Positions 25,230 through 35,147 are shown, counted from the first letter of the stretch. The stretch is 45,778 nucleotides of DNA from Actinophytocola sp. (GCA_009377395.1 WHUB01000029.1:1-45778); one strand, 5' to 3'. A program made the numbers and translations. The notes: generated by a model from the letters alone, not told the origin.

Positions 25230-28200
25230 TCACTCCGCTTCGAGATCGCCCTCCACTTGCAGGTAGACGTCCCGCATTTGGTCCAGCAGCTCCTGGTCGG
25301 GCTTGGCCCACATGCCCCGCTCGGCCGCCTCGGAGAGCCGCTCCACGATGCCGCGCAGCGCCCACGGGTTCGACTGCTTCAGGAACTCCTGGTTCTCCTG
25401 GTCCATCACGTAGGTCTGGCCGAGCTTCTCGTACATCCAGTCATCGACCACCCCTGCCGTGGCGTCGAATCCGAACAGATAGTCCACTGTGGCCGCCAGC
25501 TCGAACGCGCCCTTGTAGCCGTGCTTGCGCATCGCCGCCAGCCAGCGCGGATTCACCACTCGCGAGCGGAACACCCGGGCGGTCTCCTCCGACAGCGTGC
25601 GGGTGCGCACCGCGTCCGGGATGGTCGAGTCACCGATGTAGGACGCCGGCGCCTGCCCGGTCAGCGCCCGCACCGTGGCGACCATGCCGCCGTGGTACTG
25701 GAAGTAGTCGTCGGAGTCGGCGATGTCGTGCTCGCGGGTGTCGGTGTTCTTCGCCGCGACCTGAATCCGCCGGTAGGAGTTCTCCATGTCCTCCCGCGCC
25801 GGCGTGCCGTCGAGCCCGCGCCCATAGGCGTACCCGCCCCACACCGCGTACACCTCGGCCAGATCGGCATCGTCGCGCCAGTTGCCGGAGTCCATCAGCG
25901 GCAGCAGCCCCGCTCCGTACGAGCCGGGCTTGGAGCCGAACACCCTTGTGGTGGCACGGCGCTGGTCCCCGTGGGTGGCCAGGTCGGCTTGCGCGTGGGC
26001 GCGCACGAAGTTCTGCTCCTCGGGCTCGTCCAACTCGGCGACCATAGTGACCGCGTCGTCGAGCATCGCCACCACGTGCGGGAAGGCGTCGCGGAAGAAC
26101 CCGGAGATTCGCACCGTGACGTCGATGCGTGGCCTGCCCAGCTCGACCAGCGGAATCGGCTCGAGACCGCTGACCCGCCGGGACGCCTCGTCCCAGACTG
26201 GTTGCACGCCTAGCAGCGCCAGCACCTCGGCGGCGTCGTCCCCCGAGGTACGCATCGCCGACGTGCCCCACACCGACAGCCCGACCGAGCGCGGCCAGTC
26301 GCCGGTGTCGTCGCGGTAGCGCTTCAGCAGCCCATCGGCCAGCGCCTGGCCCGTCTCCCACGCCAGCTTCGACGGGATGGCCTTCGGATCGACGGTGTAG
26401 AAGTTCCGCCCGGTCGGCAGCACGTTGATCAAACCACGCAGCGGCGACCCGCTCGGCCCGGCCGGGATGTAGCCACCGTCCAGGGCGTGGAACACCCCTG
26501 CGGTTTCGTTCGTGGTCTCGGCCAGCCGGGGCACCACCTCGGTGGCGGCGAAGGTCAGCACCCGCTCCACGTCGGCGGGATGTCCGGCGGCGACCTCGGT
26601 CGCGGCGGCCGGGTCCCAGCCGTGCTCCTCCATCGCCGCCACCAGCGCGTGCGCCTGCTGTTCGATCTCGTCCACTTCGGACGCGGGCGCGTCGCCGCCT
26701 TCGGTGAGCCCGAGCGCGGTGCGCAGCCCGGGCAGCGCGTCGGACTTGCCGCCCCACATCTGCTGCGCGCGCAGCATCGCCAGCACCAGGTTCACCCGCG
26801 CCTCGCCGGTCGGGGCGTCACCAAGGATGTGCAGGCCGTCGCGGATCTGGGCGTCCTTGACCTCGCACAGCCAGCCGTCGACGTGCAGCAGGAAATCGTC
26901 GAACTCGGCGTCGTGCGGCCGCTCGGCGATGCCGAGATCGTGGTCGAGCTTGGCCGCCTGGATCAGCGTCCAGATCTGCTGCCGGATCGCGGGCAGCTTC
27001 GCCGGGTCCATCGCCGAGATGTTGGCGTACTCGTCCAGCAGCTGTTCCAGCCGTGCCAGGTCGCCGTAGGACTCGGCGCGCGCCATCGGCGGGATCAAGT
27101 GGTCGATGATGGTGGCGTGCATCCGCCGCTTGGCCTGCGCGCCCTCGCCCGGATCGTTGATCAGGAACGGGTAGATCACCGGCAGGTTGCCCAGCACCGC
27201 GTCCGGCGCGCACGACGCCGACAGCGCCGCCGTCTTGCCGGGCAGCCATTCCAGCGAGCCGTGCTTACCCAGATGGACCACCGCGTGTGCGCCGAACGAG
27301 TGTTCAAGCCAGCGGTAGGCGGCCAGGTAGTGGTGGCTGGGCGGCAGGTCCGGGTTGTGGTAGATCGCCACCGGGTTCTCGCCGAACCCGCGCGGCGGCT
27401 GGATCATGATCAGCACGTTGCCCGCTTGCAGCGAGGCCAGCACGATGTCGCCGTCGTCGTTGGCCGAGCGGTCCACGAACAGCCCACCGGGCGGCGGGCC
27501 CCAGTGCGCTTCGACCTGCTCGCGCAGGTCGGCCGGTAGCGCGGCGAACCACTCGCGGTACTGCGCGGCCGGCACCCGGATCGGGTTGCCTGCCAGTTTC
27601 TCCTCGGACAGCCACTCCGGATCCTGCCCACCGGCGGCGATCAACGCGTGAATGAACGCGTCGCCGTCCGCGTCATCGACGCCGGGGATCGGGTCCGGGC
27701 CGAGGTCGTAGCCGCGCTCGCGCAGCAGGCTCAGCAGCGTGACCGCGCTGGCGGGGGTGTCGAGGCCGACCGCGTTGCCGACGCGGGAGTGCTTCGTCGG
27801 GTACGCCGACAGCACCAGCGCCACCTTCCGCTCGGCGGGCGGCGTGTGGCGCAGCCGCGCGTAACCGAGCGCGATTCCGGCCACGCGGCCCGCGCGCTCC
27901 GGGTCGGGCACGTAGCGCGGCAGCCCGTCGTCGTCGGTCTCCTTGAACGAGAATGGCACCGTGATGATCCGGCCGTCGAACTCCGGCACCGCCACCTGCG
28001 TGCCCGCGTCCAGCGGCGAGACGCCCTCGTCGTTGTCCAGCCAGGACTCGCGGTCGCTGGTCAGGCACAGCGCCTGCAGCGTGGGAATATCCAGGTCGGC
28101 CAGCTCGGCGATGTCCCACGCCTCGTCGTCGCCACCGGCCTGGGCGGCGGACGGCTTGGTGCCACCCGCGGCGAGCACGGTGACCAGCAGCGCGTCGGCA

Positions 28201-28808
28201 GCGCGTAGTTCATCGACCATCTTCGGATCGCGGTTGCGCAGCGTGGCGCAGTAGATCGGCATCGGCCGGCCGCCAGCGTCCTCGATGGCGCGGCACAGCG
28301 TCTCCACGAACGCGGTGTTGCCCGCGAAGTGGTGCGCCCGGTAGTAGAGGATCGCGATCCTCGGACCGTCGACGTCCGCGGCGTCGCGGCTGAGGTGGCC
28401 CCAGTTCGGCTGCTCGGCGGGCGGCTCGAAGCCGTGCCCGGTCAGCAGCAGTGTGTCGGACAGAAACCGGTGCAGCTGGGCCAGGTTCTGCGGCCCGCCG
28501 TGCGCCAGGTACATGTGCGTCTGGGTCGCGATCCCGGCAGGCACGTGCGAGAGCTTCATCAGCTCGGCGTCCGGCGCCTGCTCGCCGCCGAGCACCACGA
28601 CCGGCACCTCGCTGGCGCGCACGATGTCCAAGCCCTCTTTCCAGGCCCGTTCGCTGCCGAGGATGCGCACCACGATCACCTCGGCGCCGTCGAGCAGCGC
28701 CGGCAGCTCGTCGAGCTCGATGCGTGAGGGGTTGGCCAGCCGGTAGTCCGCGCCGCTCGCGCGGGCCGACAACAGGTCGGTGTCGGACGTCGACAGCAGG
28801 ACGATCAC
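25230..28808 (-). CDS. cobN: Cobaltochelatase subunit CobN
   Basis: 1192 residues from GTG 28808 (GGAG nine bases upstream), the normal length. Family landmarks seen include ILYYRAHHFAGNTAFVETLC, AVVHLGKHGSLEWLPGKTAA and the C-terminal GSKPGSYGAGLLPLMDSGNW. CobN is the large subunit that inserts cobalt into hydrogenobyrinate a,c-diamide with ATP and partner subunits (CobS/CobT or ChlID-like), which are not in this window. The open frame extends into the leader, but this region is a cobalamin riboswitch, so 28808 is the start. Expression should fall when adenosylcobalamin is abundant. The tail of the gene converges on an XRE gene with a 13-bp gap. Confidence 0.97.
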   Translation of the reverse strand: MIVLLSTSDTDLLSARASGADYRLANPSRIELDELPALLDGAEVIVVRILGSERAWKEGLDIVRASEVPVVVLGGEQAPDAELMKLSHVPAGIATQTHMYLAHGGPQNLAQLHRFLSDTLLLTGHGFEPPAEQPNWGHLSRDAADVDGPRIAILYYRAHHFAGNTAFVETLCRAIEDAGGRPMPIYCATLRNRDPKMVDELRAADALLVTVLAAGGTKPSAAQAGGDDEAWDIAELADLDIPTLQALCLTSDRESWLDNDEGVSPLDAGTQVAVPEFDGRIITVPFSFKETDDDGLPRYVPDPERAGRVAGIALGYARLRHTPPAERKVALVLSAYPTKHSRVGNAVGLDTPASAVTLLSLLRERGYDLGPDPIPGVDDADGDAFIHALIAAGGQDPEWLSEEKLAGNPIRVPAAQYREWFAALPADLREQVEAHWGPPPGGLFVDRSANDDGDIVLASLQAGNVLIMIQPPRGFGENPVAIYHNPDLPPSHHYLAAYRWLEHSFGAHAVVHLGKHGSLEWLPGKTAALSASCAPDAVLGNLPVIYPFLINDPGEGAQAKRRMHATIIDHLIPPMARAESYGDLARLEQLLDEYANISAMDPAKLPAIRQQIWTLIQAAKLDHDLGIAERPHDAEFDDFLLHVDGWLCEVKDAQIRDGLHILGDAPTGEARVNLVLAMLRAQQMWGGKSDALPGLRTALGLTEGGDAPASEVDEIEQQAHALVAAMEEHGWDPAAATEVAAGHPADVERVLTFAATEVVPRLAETTNETAGVFHALDGGYIPAGPSGSPLRGLINVLPTGRNFYTVDPKAIPSKLAWETGQALADGLLKRYRDDTGDWPRSVGLSVWGTSAMRTSGDDAAEVLALLGVQPVWDEASRRVSGLEPIPLVELGRPRIDVTVRISGFFRDAFPHVVAMLDDAVTMVAELDEPEEQNFVRAHAQADLATHGDQRRATTRVFGSKPGSYGAGLLPLMDSGNWRDDADLAEVYAVWGGYAYGRGLDGTPAREDMENSYRRIQVAAKNTDTREHDIADSDDYFQYHGGMVATVRALTGQAPASYIGDSTIPDAVRTRTLSEETARVFRSRVVNPRWLAAMRKHGYKGAFELAATVDYLFGFDATAGVVDDWMYEKLGQTYVMDQENQEFLKQSNPWALRGIVERLSEAAERGMWAKPDQELLDQMRDVYLQVEGDLEAE

Positions 28809-28854
28809 GATGCGGTGCTCCTGTTCCGGGGTCCTCGCCCCGAATCGCGGGATC

Positions 28855-28966
28855 GCGCTGGCCGGAGTGTCTGGCTTCCGGTGTGGCCGGTCACAGTTGC
28901 GGGACAGCGCCGGATTCTCACCGGCTTCCTCAGGTGCCAACGCGGTTGGTGGTCCACCGGGCAATC
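28855..28966 (-). ncRNA. Cobalamin riboswitch in the cobN leader
   Basis: Read on the minus strand, this leader has the class hallmarks: GAAGCCGGTGAGAATCCGGC in the core, GCTGTCCCGCAACTGT (28908-28893) and the B12-box-like GGAAGCCAGACACTCC (28880-28865). Downstream, GGGG and CCCC at 28828-28841 can form a hairpin next to the GGAG ribosome site, so control is probably at translation. The 5' end is close to 28966, which puts the cobN transcription start at the very edge of, or inside, the first codons of divergent cobG. Boundaries are approximate. Confidence 0.92.
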
Positions 28967-28980
28967 TACAGTGAGGCATT

Positions 28981-30195
28981 GTGCCTAGCGATCGGACCCG
29001 TACCCGCGACGCCTGTCCCGGCGCGCTGACCACCCACGCCGCCGACGACGGCGCGCTGGCCAGGGTGCGGCTGCCGGGCGGGCGGGTGCGCTCGTCGCAG
29101 CTGGCCGTGCTGGCCGACTGCGCCGAGGCCCTCGGCGACGGCACGCTGCACCTGACCTCGCGCGCCAACGTGCAGCTGCGCGGTCTGCGCGACACCGCTG
29201 CGCTGGCGGAGCGGCTGGCCGACGCGGGCCTGCTGCCCTCGGCCACGCACGAGCGGGTCCGCAACATCGTCGTCTCCCCGGCGTCCGGGCTGGTCGGCGG
29301 GCTCGTCGACGTCCGGCCGTTGGTGACCGAACTCGACGTCGCGATCTGCGCGCGACCGGAGCTCGGGGCGCTGCCGGGCCGGTTCTGGTTCGGGCTGGAC
29401 GACGGTCGCGGCGACGTCGGCGGGGCGTTCGACGACCGGGTCGACGTCTGCTGGCGCGCCGTGGATGCCCGGCGCGGGTCGGTGCTGCTGGCCGGGGCCG
29501 ACACCGGGGTGCGGGTCGGCGTCAGCGAGGCGGTGGACGTGCTGGTCGACCTCGCAGCGGCGTTCGGGCACCACCGGGGCGAGGCGTGGCAGGTCCGTGA
29601 GCTCGACGAGGCACAGCGCGGGGCCGTGCTCGCCTCCGCCTGCGGTGATCGCGGTGACGGCGCAGGTCAGCGGGCCGAACGCGGCGAGGACGTCGTCGCG
29701 CTCGGCGTCATCGCCCAGGACGACGGCCGCTGCGCCGTGCACGCCGGGCTGCGCTTCGGCACGGCGACCGCCGCGCAGGCGCGGCTGCTCGCCGGCACCG
29801 CCGACGAGGCGATCGTCACACCGTGGCGGTCGGTGCTGCTGCCCGGCCTGGACCCCGGCGACGCAGCCGCCGCCCAACGGCGTCTCGCGGTCGCCGGACT
29901 GCTCCTCGACGCCGACGACCCGGCCGCGACGATCACCGCCTGCATCGGCAGCCCCGCCTGCGCGAAGGCGCTCGCCGACGTCCGCGCCGATGCGACGCAG
30001 GCCATCTCCGAGCTGGCCGCACGCGGCGACGTGCCGGACGGTGCGGCACACTTCGCAGGCTGTACTCGCCGATGTGGCAGGCCGCCCGGCCCGGCCGTCG
30101 ATGTGCTTGCCGACGGCGACGGCTACCTGGTCGACGGCGACACGGTGCCCGCCGGGAAGCTGGCCGAGGCGCTCGCAACGAAAGGACGCAGGTGA
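28981..30195 (+). CDS. cobG: Precorrin-3B synthase CobG
   Basis: 404 residues from GTG 28981 (GTGAGG upstream). It is a nitrite/sulfite-reductase-like protein with the Fe4S4/siroheme cysteines CIGSPAC and GCTRRC near residues 325 and 360, and the ferredoxin-like half-domain [13 protein letters not shown]. It uses O2 to make the gamma-lactone of precorrin-3B, the step that defines the aerobic corrin pathway. The stop overlaps the cobH start (GTGA). The start is only about 15 bp from the riboswitch DNA of divergent cobN, so its promoter must overlap that sequence. Confidence 0.95.
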   Translation: MPSDRTRTRDACPGALTTHAADDGALARVRLPGGRVRSSQLAVLADCAEALGDGTLHLTSRANVQLRGLRDTAALAERLADAGLLPSATHERVRNIVVSPASGLVGGLVDVRPLVTELDVAICARPELGALPGRFWFGLDDGRGDVGGAFDDRVDVCWRAVDARRGSVLLAGADTGVRVGVSEAVDVLVDLAAAFGHHRGEAWQVRELDEAQRGAVLASACGDRGDGAGQRAERGEDVVALGVIAQDDGRCAVHAGLRFGTATAAQARLLAGTADEAIVTPWRSVLLPGLDPGDAAAAQRRLAVAGLLLDADDPAATITACIGSPACAKALADVRADATQAISELAARGDVPDGAAHFAGCTRRCGRPPGPAVDVLADGDGYLVDGDTVPAGKLAEALATKGRR

Positions 30196-30818
30196 CCGAC
30201 TACCTCACCGACGGGGCGGAGATCTACCGCCGCTCGTTCGCCACCATCCGCGCCGAGGCCGACCTCGACCGGCTGCCCGGCGACGTCGAACGCGTCGTCG
30301 TCCGCATGATCCACTCCTGCGGGATGACCGACCTCGCGGCCGACGTCGAGTTCGCGCCCGACGTCGTCAAGGCGGGCCACGACGCGCTGCGGGCCGGGGC
30401 GTCGATCCTCACCGACGCCAAGATGATCGCCTCCGGCGTCACCCGCCGCAGGCTGCCTGCCGACAACGACGTCGTCTGCACCCTTGCCGACCCACGGGTG
30501 CCCGACCTCGCCGCACGGCTGGGTACCACCCGCAGCGCCGCGGCGCTGGAACTGTGGCGGGAGCGGCTGCCCGGGTCCGTCGTCGCCATCGGCAACGCAC
30601 CCACCGCGCTGTTCCGGCTGCTCGAACTGATCGACGAGGGCGTCGGCGCGCCCTCGGCGATCATCGGCGTGCCGGTCGGCTTCATCGGCGCCGCCGAGTC
30701 CAAGACCGAGCTCGCCACCCGGGCACCGGCGCCGTACCTGGTGGTGCACGGCCGCCGGGGCGGCAGCGCCATGGCTGTGGCCGCGCTGAACGCGATCGCG
30801 CAGGAGGCGGAGCTGTGA
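30192..30818 (+). CDS. cobH: Precorrin-8X methylmutase CobH
   Basis: 208 residues; GTG 30192 overlaps the cobG stop and has AAAGGAC upstream. The catalytic histidine is in [16 protein letters not shown], and the conserved [15 protein letters not shown] and [16 protein letters not shown] are present. It moves the methyl group from C11 to C12 to give hydrogenobyrinate. Coupled on both sides (GTGA overlaps) within cobG-cobH-cobIJ, the order also known from mycobacteria. Confidence 0.97.
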   Translation: MTDYLTDGAEIYRRSFATIRAEADLDRLPGDVERVVVRMIHSCGMTDLAADVEFAPDVVKAGHDALRAGASILTDAKMIASGVTRRRLPADNDVVCTLADPRVPDLAARLGTTRSAAALELWRERLPGSVVAIGNAPTALFRLLELIDEGVGAPSAIIGVPVGFIGAAESKTELATRAPAPYLVVHGRRGGSAMAVAALNAIAQEAEL

Positions 30819-32374
30819 CCTCGACCGGCACGTTGTGGGGCGTCGGCCTCGGGCCCGGCGACCCCGAACTGATCACCGTCAAGGCGGCCCGGCTCATCGG
30901 CGAGGCCGACGTGATCGCCTACCACTGCGCCCGGCACGGCCGCAGCATCGCCCGCTCGGTCGCCGAGCCCTACCTCCGTGGCGACCAGCACGAAGAGCGG
31001 CTGATGTACCCGGTCACCACCGAGACCACCGACCACCCCGGCGGCTACGAGGGCGCCATCGCCGAGTTCTACGAGCACGCCGCCAAACGGCTCGCCGAAC
31101 ACCTCGACGCCGGCCGCGACGTGGTGCTGCTGTGCGAGGGCGACCCGTTCTTCTACGGCTCCTACATGTACATGCACGAGCGGCTGTGCGAGCGCTACCG
31201 CGCCGTCGCGGTGCCCGGGGTGACCTCGATCAGCGCCGCCTCCGCCGCACTCGGCAGGCCGTTGGCGCAGCGCGACGAGGTGCTGACCGTGCTGCCCGGC
31301 ACCCTGCCGACCCCCGAGCTGGCCATGCGGCTCGCAGACGCGGACGCCGCCGCTGTGATGAAGCTGGGCCGCACCTTCGGCTCGGTGCGCACCGCGCTCG
31401 CCGAGGCGGGCAAGCTCGACGAGGCCTACTACATCGAGCGCGCCACCTGGCACGAGCAGGCCGGGCCCGGCGCGACCGGCAGGGGAGTGCAGCGGCTCGA
31501 GCCGCTGGCCGACGTCGATCCCGACACGGTGCCGTACTTCTCGCTGGCGCTGCTGCCCAGCCCGGCCTACGCCGCCCGCACGGCGGCTAGCGCCCCCGCC
31601 GAGCCCTCGGATGCGCCTCCCGGTGGCGAGGTGGTCGTCGTCGGCCTCGGCCCGGCCGGGCCGGAGTGGCTGACGCCGGAGGCCGGGGCGGCGCTCGCCG
31701 ACGCCGAGCACCTGGTCGGCTACGGGCCTTACCTGGCGCGCGTGCCGCAGCGGCAGGGTCAGCAGCGGCACAGCTCCGGCAACCGGGTCGAGGCCGACCG
31801 CGCCTGCCAGGCGCTCGAGCTGGCCCGCGACGGCGCCCGGGTCGCGGTGGTCTCCTCCGGCGACCCGGGGGTGTTCGCGATGGCCACCGCCGTGCTCGAA
31901 CAGGCCGAACAACCCCGGTTCGCAGACGTCAGCGTGCGGGTGCTGCCCGGGGTGACCGCCGCGCAGGCCGCCGCGTCCCGGGTCGGTGCGCCACTCGGCC
32001 ACGACTACTGCGTGTTGTCGCTGTCCGACCGGCTCAAACCGTGGGAGATCATCGAGCGCAGGCTGGACGCGGTCGGCGCGGCCGATCTCGCCGTCGCGTT
32101 CTACAACCCGGCCTCCCGCAGCCGCACCACCCAGCTCACCGCCGCCCGCGACGTGCTGCTGCGCCACCGCGCACCGGACACGCCGGTCGTCGTCGCCCGC
32201 GACATCGGCGGTGCGGAGGAGTCGGTGACGGTGACCACCCTCGGCGAGCTCGACCCCGCCACGGTGGACATGCGGTGTCTGCTGATCGTCGGGTCGTCGC
32301 GGACCCGTGCCGTCGAGCGGGACGGCACGACGACGGTGTGGACACCGCGTACATACCAAGAAGACCGAACGTAG
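30815..32374 (+). CDS. cobIJ: CobIJ fusion: precorrin-2 C20- and precorrin-3B C17-methyltransferase
   Basis: 519 residues, a natural fusion of two SAM-dependent tetrapyrrole methylases. The CobI half (about 1-245) starts [20 protein letters not shown] and has [20 protein letters not shown]. After a short Ala/Pro/Glu linker the CobJ half (about 265-515) has [36 protein letters not shown] and the ring-contraction-type FYNPASRSR. It makes precorrin-3A, and after CobG, precorrin-4. The GTG start overlaps the cobH stop and CAGGAGG precedes it. The fusion is known in mycobacteria and other actinomycetes. Confidence 0.97.
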   Translation: MTSTGTLWGVGLGPGDPELITVKAARLIGEADVIAYHCARHGRSIARSVAEPYLRGDQHEERLMYPVTTETTDHPGGYEGAIAEFYEHAAKRLAEHLDAGRDVVLLCEGDPFFYGSYMYMHERLCERYRAVAVPGVTSISAASAALGRPLAQRDEVLTVLPGTLPTPELAMRLADADAAAVMKLGRTFGSVRTALAEAGKLDEAYYIERATWHEQAGPGATGRGVQRLEPLADVDPDTVPYFSLALLPSPAYAARTAASAPAEPSDAPPGGEVVVVGLGPAGPEWLTPEAGAALADAEHLVGYGPYLARVPQRQGQQRHSSGNRVEADRACQALELARDGARVAVVSSGDPGVFAMATAVLEQAEQPRFADVSVRVLPGVTAAQAAASRVGAPLGHDYCVLSLSDRLKPWEIIERRLDAVGAADLAVAFYNPASRSRTTQLTAARDVLLRHRAPDTPVVVARDIGGAEESVTVTTLGELDPATVDMRCLLIVGSSRTRAVERDGTTTVWTPRTYQEDRT

Positions 32375-32452
32375 CCTGACGGCATAACCTCGTTTGCCTG
32401 TCGTCGGGTTGCGTTCGGTCGGATTGGTATCTACCGGCACTGTCGAGTGACC

Positions 32453-32510
32453 CGACGCCTCGCCTCCCGGCGCCACCCCATCACCCCGCGCGCCGGAAGG
32501 CGAGGCGTCG
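32453..32510. terminator. Large hairpin between convergent cobIJ and bluB
   Basis: Outer arms CGACGCCTCGCCT and AGGCGAGGCGTCG (13 bp, perfect) enclose, after one mismatch, inner arms CCGGCGC and GCGCCGG (7 bp) and a 16-base loop. There is no U-run on either strand. A second hairpin (GCCGTGG/CCACGGC, 32544-32568) follows. The 219-bp gap (32375-32593) holds no gene, so this probably ends both transcripts. Confidence 0.7.
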
Positions 32511-32593
32511 CCGCGCCGTGGTCACGCCAGGCTCAACGCCCGGGCCGTGGGCGGGATGCGGCCACGGCGTCGGGTTCACCGGATCGAGTGGCG

Positions 32594-33229
32594 CTACGTC
32601 CCGTACTGCTCCCAATGCAGCGCCTCGTCCAGCGGTCGGCGACGTCGCCAGCCGTGCCGTTCCAGGTCGGGCACTTGTTGCAGTTCGCGCACCGGGCCCA
32701 GGCACAGCCAGGCCACCGGCCGCACCCCGTCGGGAAGCCCGACAAGCCGCGCCAGAAATTCCTCGCGGTAGAAGCTCACCCAGCCGACACCCAGGCCCTC
32801 GGCGGTCGCGGCCAGCCACAGGTTCTGGATCGCCAGACACACCGAGTACAGCCCGGCGTCGGCGATCGCGTGCCTGCCCAGCACTGCGGGCGAACCGCGC
32901 TCGGGGTCGTAGGTCACCACGACGCCGAGACTGGACTCCAGAATGCCCTCGATCTTGATGCGGCGAAACGTCGCGTCGCGTTCGCCGTCGAGCTGGGAGG
33001 CGAACACCTCCCGCTCACCGTGCACGTGCTCGCGGAACTCGGCACGGGTGTCGCGGTCGGTGACGAGCACGAAGTCCCACGGCTGCGACATGCCGACACT
33101 CGGTGCGGTGTGTGCCGCGCCGAGCACCCGCCGCAGCACGTCCTCGTCGATCGGCTCCCCGCTGAACTCGGCGCGCACGTCGCGTCGGCGTTCCAGCACC
33201 CGGTAGAACGCGTCCAACTCGGGGGTCAT
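32594..33229 (-). CDS. bluB: 5,6-dimethylbenzimidazole synthase BluB
   Basis: 211 residues from ATG 33229 with AAGGAGG upstream. It is a nitroreductase-fold flavoprotein with the BluB pattern: YRVLERRRDVRAEFSGEPID at the start, GAAHTAPSVGMSQPWDFVLV, and VGWVSFYREEFLARLVGLP. It breaks down reduced FMN with O2 to give the lower ligand of cobalamin. Its start overlaps the stop of a 31-codon ORF, which in turn overlaps the end of cobK, so it is the last gene of a coupled trio. This means the organism can make true B12 under aerobic conditions. Confidence 0.94.
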   Translation of the reverse strand: MTPELDAFYRVLERRRDVRAEFSGEPIDEDVLRRVLGAAHTAPSVGMSQPWDFVLVTDRDTRAEFREHVHGEREVFASQLDGERDATFRRIKIEGILESSLGVVVTYDPERGSPAVLGRHAIADAGLYSVCLAIQNLWLAATAEGLGVGWVSFYREEFLARLVGLPDGVRPVAWLCLGPVRELQQVPDLERHGWRRRRPLDEALHWEQYGT

Positions 33230-33321
33230 GCGGCCTCCTTGTCGCGCGCGGCCAGCTGCGCAGTGGATACAGCGTCGGCCAGCATGGTGCCCGATGATTC
33301 GGACCTGCAAGCAGTCCTCAT
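33226..33321 (-). CDS. Coupled mini-ORF (31 aa) between cobK and bluB
   Basis: The ORF begins with an ATG overlapping the cobK stop (ATGA) and ends with a TGA overlapping the bluB ATG (ATGA). GGAGGTGAC lies right before its start. The peptide is MRTACRSESSGTMLADAVST followed by AQLAARDKEAA. It has one cysteine, no hydrophobic segment and no known domain. The double overlap and strong ribosome site argue for translation; at the least it carries ribosomes from cobK to bluB. Chance overlap is possible because the bluB ribosome site must be encoded somewhere. Confidence 0.55.
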   Translation of the reverse strand: MRTACRSESSGTMLADAVSTAQLAARDKEAA

Positions 33322-34055
33322 GTCACCTCCAGTGCCCAGCGCAGGGCGTCGTCGACGTCGGACACCGCCGGCGCGTCCGGCCGGGGTGGCCTGCGCACGA
33401 TGACCGAGGGGATGCCGTGTTGTGCTGCCGCGTGCAGCTTCGCGGCGGTCATGCTGCCGCCGCTGTCCTTGCTGACCAGCACATCGATGCGGTGTTCGCG
33501 CAGCAGCTCGAGTTCGCCGTCCACTGTGTACGGGCCCCGGTCCAGCAGCAGCTCGTGACGGCGCGGCAGCGGCGGCTCGGGCCGGTCGACGCAGCGGATG
33601 AGAAACCACACCGCGTCAAGATCGGCGAACGCCGCCAGGCCCTGCCTGCCGCTGGTCAGAAACGCCCGCTCGCCCAGCGCGGGCAGCAGTCCGGCCGCCT
33701 CGTCGAGGTCGGCCACCCAGCGCCAGTCCGCGTCATCGGGCTGGGTCCAGCCGGAACGTTCCAACCGCAACAGCGCCACTCCGGCCTGGCGCGTCGCGGC
33801 GACCGCCGAGGCACTGATGCGGGCGGCGAACGGGTGGGTGGCGTCCACCACCGCGTGCACGTCGTGCTCGGTCAGCCATGCCGCGAGTCCGTCCGGTCCA
33901 CCGAAGCCGCCGACGCGGACCTCGCCGTCCGGCAGCCGAGGCTCTGAGACCCGGCCCGCCAGCGAGGAGATCACCGCGACCCCGCGCGCGTGCAACGCGG
34001 CGGCCAGCGCGCGGGCCTCGGACGTGCCGCCGAGGATCAAGACCGGATAGCTCAC
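33318..34055 (-). CDS. cobK: Precorrin-6A reductase CobK
   Basis: 245 residues from GTG 34055 (another GTG at 34064). The NADPH-binding N-terminus reads VLILGGTSEARALAAALHAR; DATHPFAARISASAVAATR and the late VSKDSGGSMTAAKLHAA are standard for CobK/CbiJ. It reduces the C18-C19 bond of the macrocycle. The start is 12 bp from the divergent cbiD start, so the promoters of the two overlap the opposite genes. It heads the cobK - mini-ORF - bluB run. Confidence 0.95.
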   Translation of the reverse strand: MSYPVLILGGTSEARALAAALHARGVAVISSLAGRVSEPRLPDGEVRVGGFGGPDGLAAWLTEHDVHAVVDATHPFAARISASAVAATRQAGVALLRLERSGWTQPDDADWRWVADLDEAAGLLPALGERAFLTSGRQGLAAFADLDAVWFLIRCVDRPEPPLPRRHELLLDRGPYTVDGELELLREHRIDVLVSKDSGGSMTAAKLHAAAQHGIPSVIVRRPPRPDAPAVSDVDDALRWALEVT

Positions 34056-34067
34056 ACTGGACACACT

Positions 34068-35144
34068 ATGGGAGAGCAGCTGCGCTACGGCTGGACCACG
34101 GGTGCGTGTGCGACGGCCGCCACCACGGCGGCCTACACCGCGCTGCTCACCGGCGAGTTCCCCGATCCGGTCGAGGTGCTGCTGCCCAAGGACAGGCGTC
34201 CCGCGTTCGCGCTGGCCACCGAGCACCTGGACAACGATGCCGCCAGCGCCGGGGTGGTCAAGGACGCCGGTGACGATCCCGACGTCACCCACGGCGCGCT
34301 GATTGTGGCCACAGTGCGTCGTGGCGAGCCCGGCAGCGGTGTGACGTTCGCCGCCGGTGCGGGTGTGGGCACCGTCACCCGGCCCGGGCTGCCGCTCGAC
34401 GTCGGTGAGCCCGCGATCAACCCGGTGCCGCGCAGGCTGATGCGGGAGGCGATCGAGTGGGTCGCCGCCGCGCACGGCGCGACCGGCGATGTCGCGGTGG
34501 AGATTTCGATCCCGGATGGCGAGGAGCTGGCGCACCACACCTGGAACCCGAGGCTGGGCATCCTCGGCGGACTCTCGGTGCTGGGCACGACCGGGGTGGT
34601 GGTGCCGTACTCCTGCTCGGCGTGGATCGACAGTATCCGTCGCGGCGTGGACGTGGCCCGCGCGATGGGACGTACCCACGTCGCCGGGGCCGTGGGCAGT
34701 ACCTCGGAGCAGGTGGTCGCCGAGCTGTACGGGCTCACCGAGAGCGCGCTGCTGGACATGGGCGACTTCGCGGGTGCGGTGCTCAAGTACGTGCGGCGGC
34801 ACCCCGTGCCGAGGCTGTCCATCGCGGGAGGGTTCGCCAAGATGTCCAAGCTCGCTGCGGGTTATCTCGACCTGCATTCGAAGCGCTCGCAGGTCGACCT
34901 CGGGCTGCTGGCCGGGCTGGCCCGGGAGGCAGGGCACGAGCAGCTGGCTGGGAAGATCGGCACGGCGAACTCCGCGTTGCACGCGCTGGAACTGGCGGAG
35001 GCCGACGGCCTCGCGCTTGGTGAGCTCGTCGCCGAACGGGCGCGGCAGACGGCGGCCGACGTGCTCGGCGACGCCCCGGTCGAGGTCGACATCGTCGTCA
35101 TCGACCGGGCGGGCCGCATCGTCGGCCGGGCGCCGACGCCGTGA
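34068..35144 (+). CDS. cbiD: Cobalt-precorrin-5B (C1)-methyltransferase CbiD
   Basis: 358 residues, MGEQLRYGWTTGACATAATT at the start, which is the CbiD signature; later GDFAGAVLKYVRR and LSIAGGFAKMSKLAAGYLDL also fit. CbiD methylates C1 in the oxygen-independent pathway. Here it sits among oxygen-dependent genes (cobG, cobN, cobK), and no CobF, the usual aerobic C1 enzyme, is in the window, so CbiD probably does that job. It diverges from cobK with 12 bp between starts and ends three bases before the convergent Rpn-like gene. Confidence 0.95.
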   Translation: MGEQLRYGWTTGACATAATTAAYTALLTGEFPDPVEVLLPKDRRPAFALATEHLDNDAASAGVVKDAGDDPDVTHGALIVATVRRGEPGSGVTFAAGAGVGTVTRPGLPLDVGEPAINPVPRRLMREAIEWVAAAHGATGDVAVEISIPDGEELAHHTWNPRLGILGGLSVLGTTGVVVPYSCSAWIDSIRRGVDVARAMGRTHVAGAVGSTSEQVVAELYGLTESALLDMGDFAGAVLKYVRRHPVPRLSIAGGFAKMSKLAAGYLDLHSKRSQVDLGLLAGLAREAGHEQLAGKIGTANSALHALELAEADGLALGELVAERARQTAADVLGDAPVEVDIVVIDRAGRIVGRAPTP

Positions 35145-35147
35145 GCG

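Noticed and set aside
30224..32476. 750-codon minus frame opposite cobH-cobIJ
   Set aside because: Antisense to two clear cob genes; no family features.
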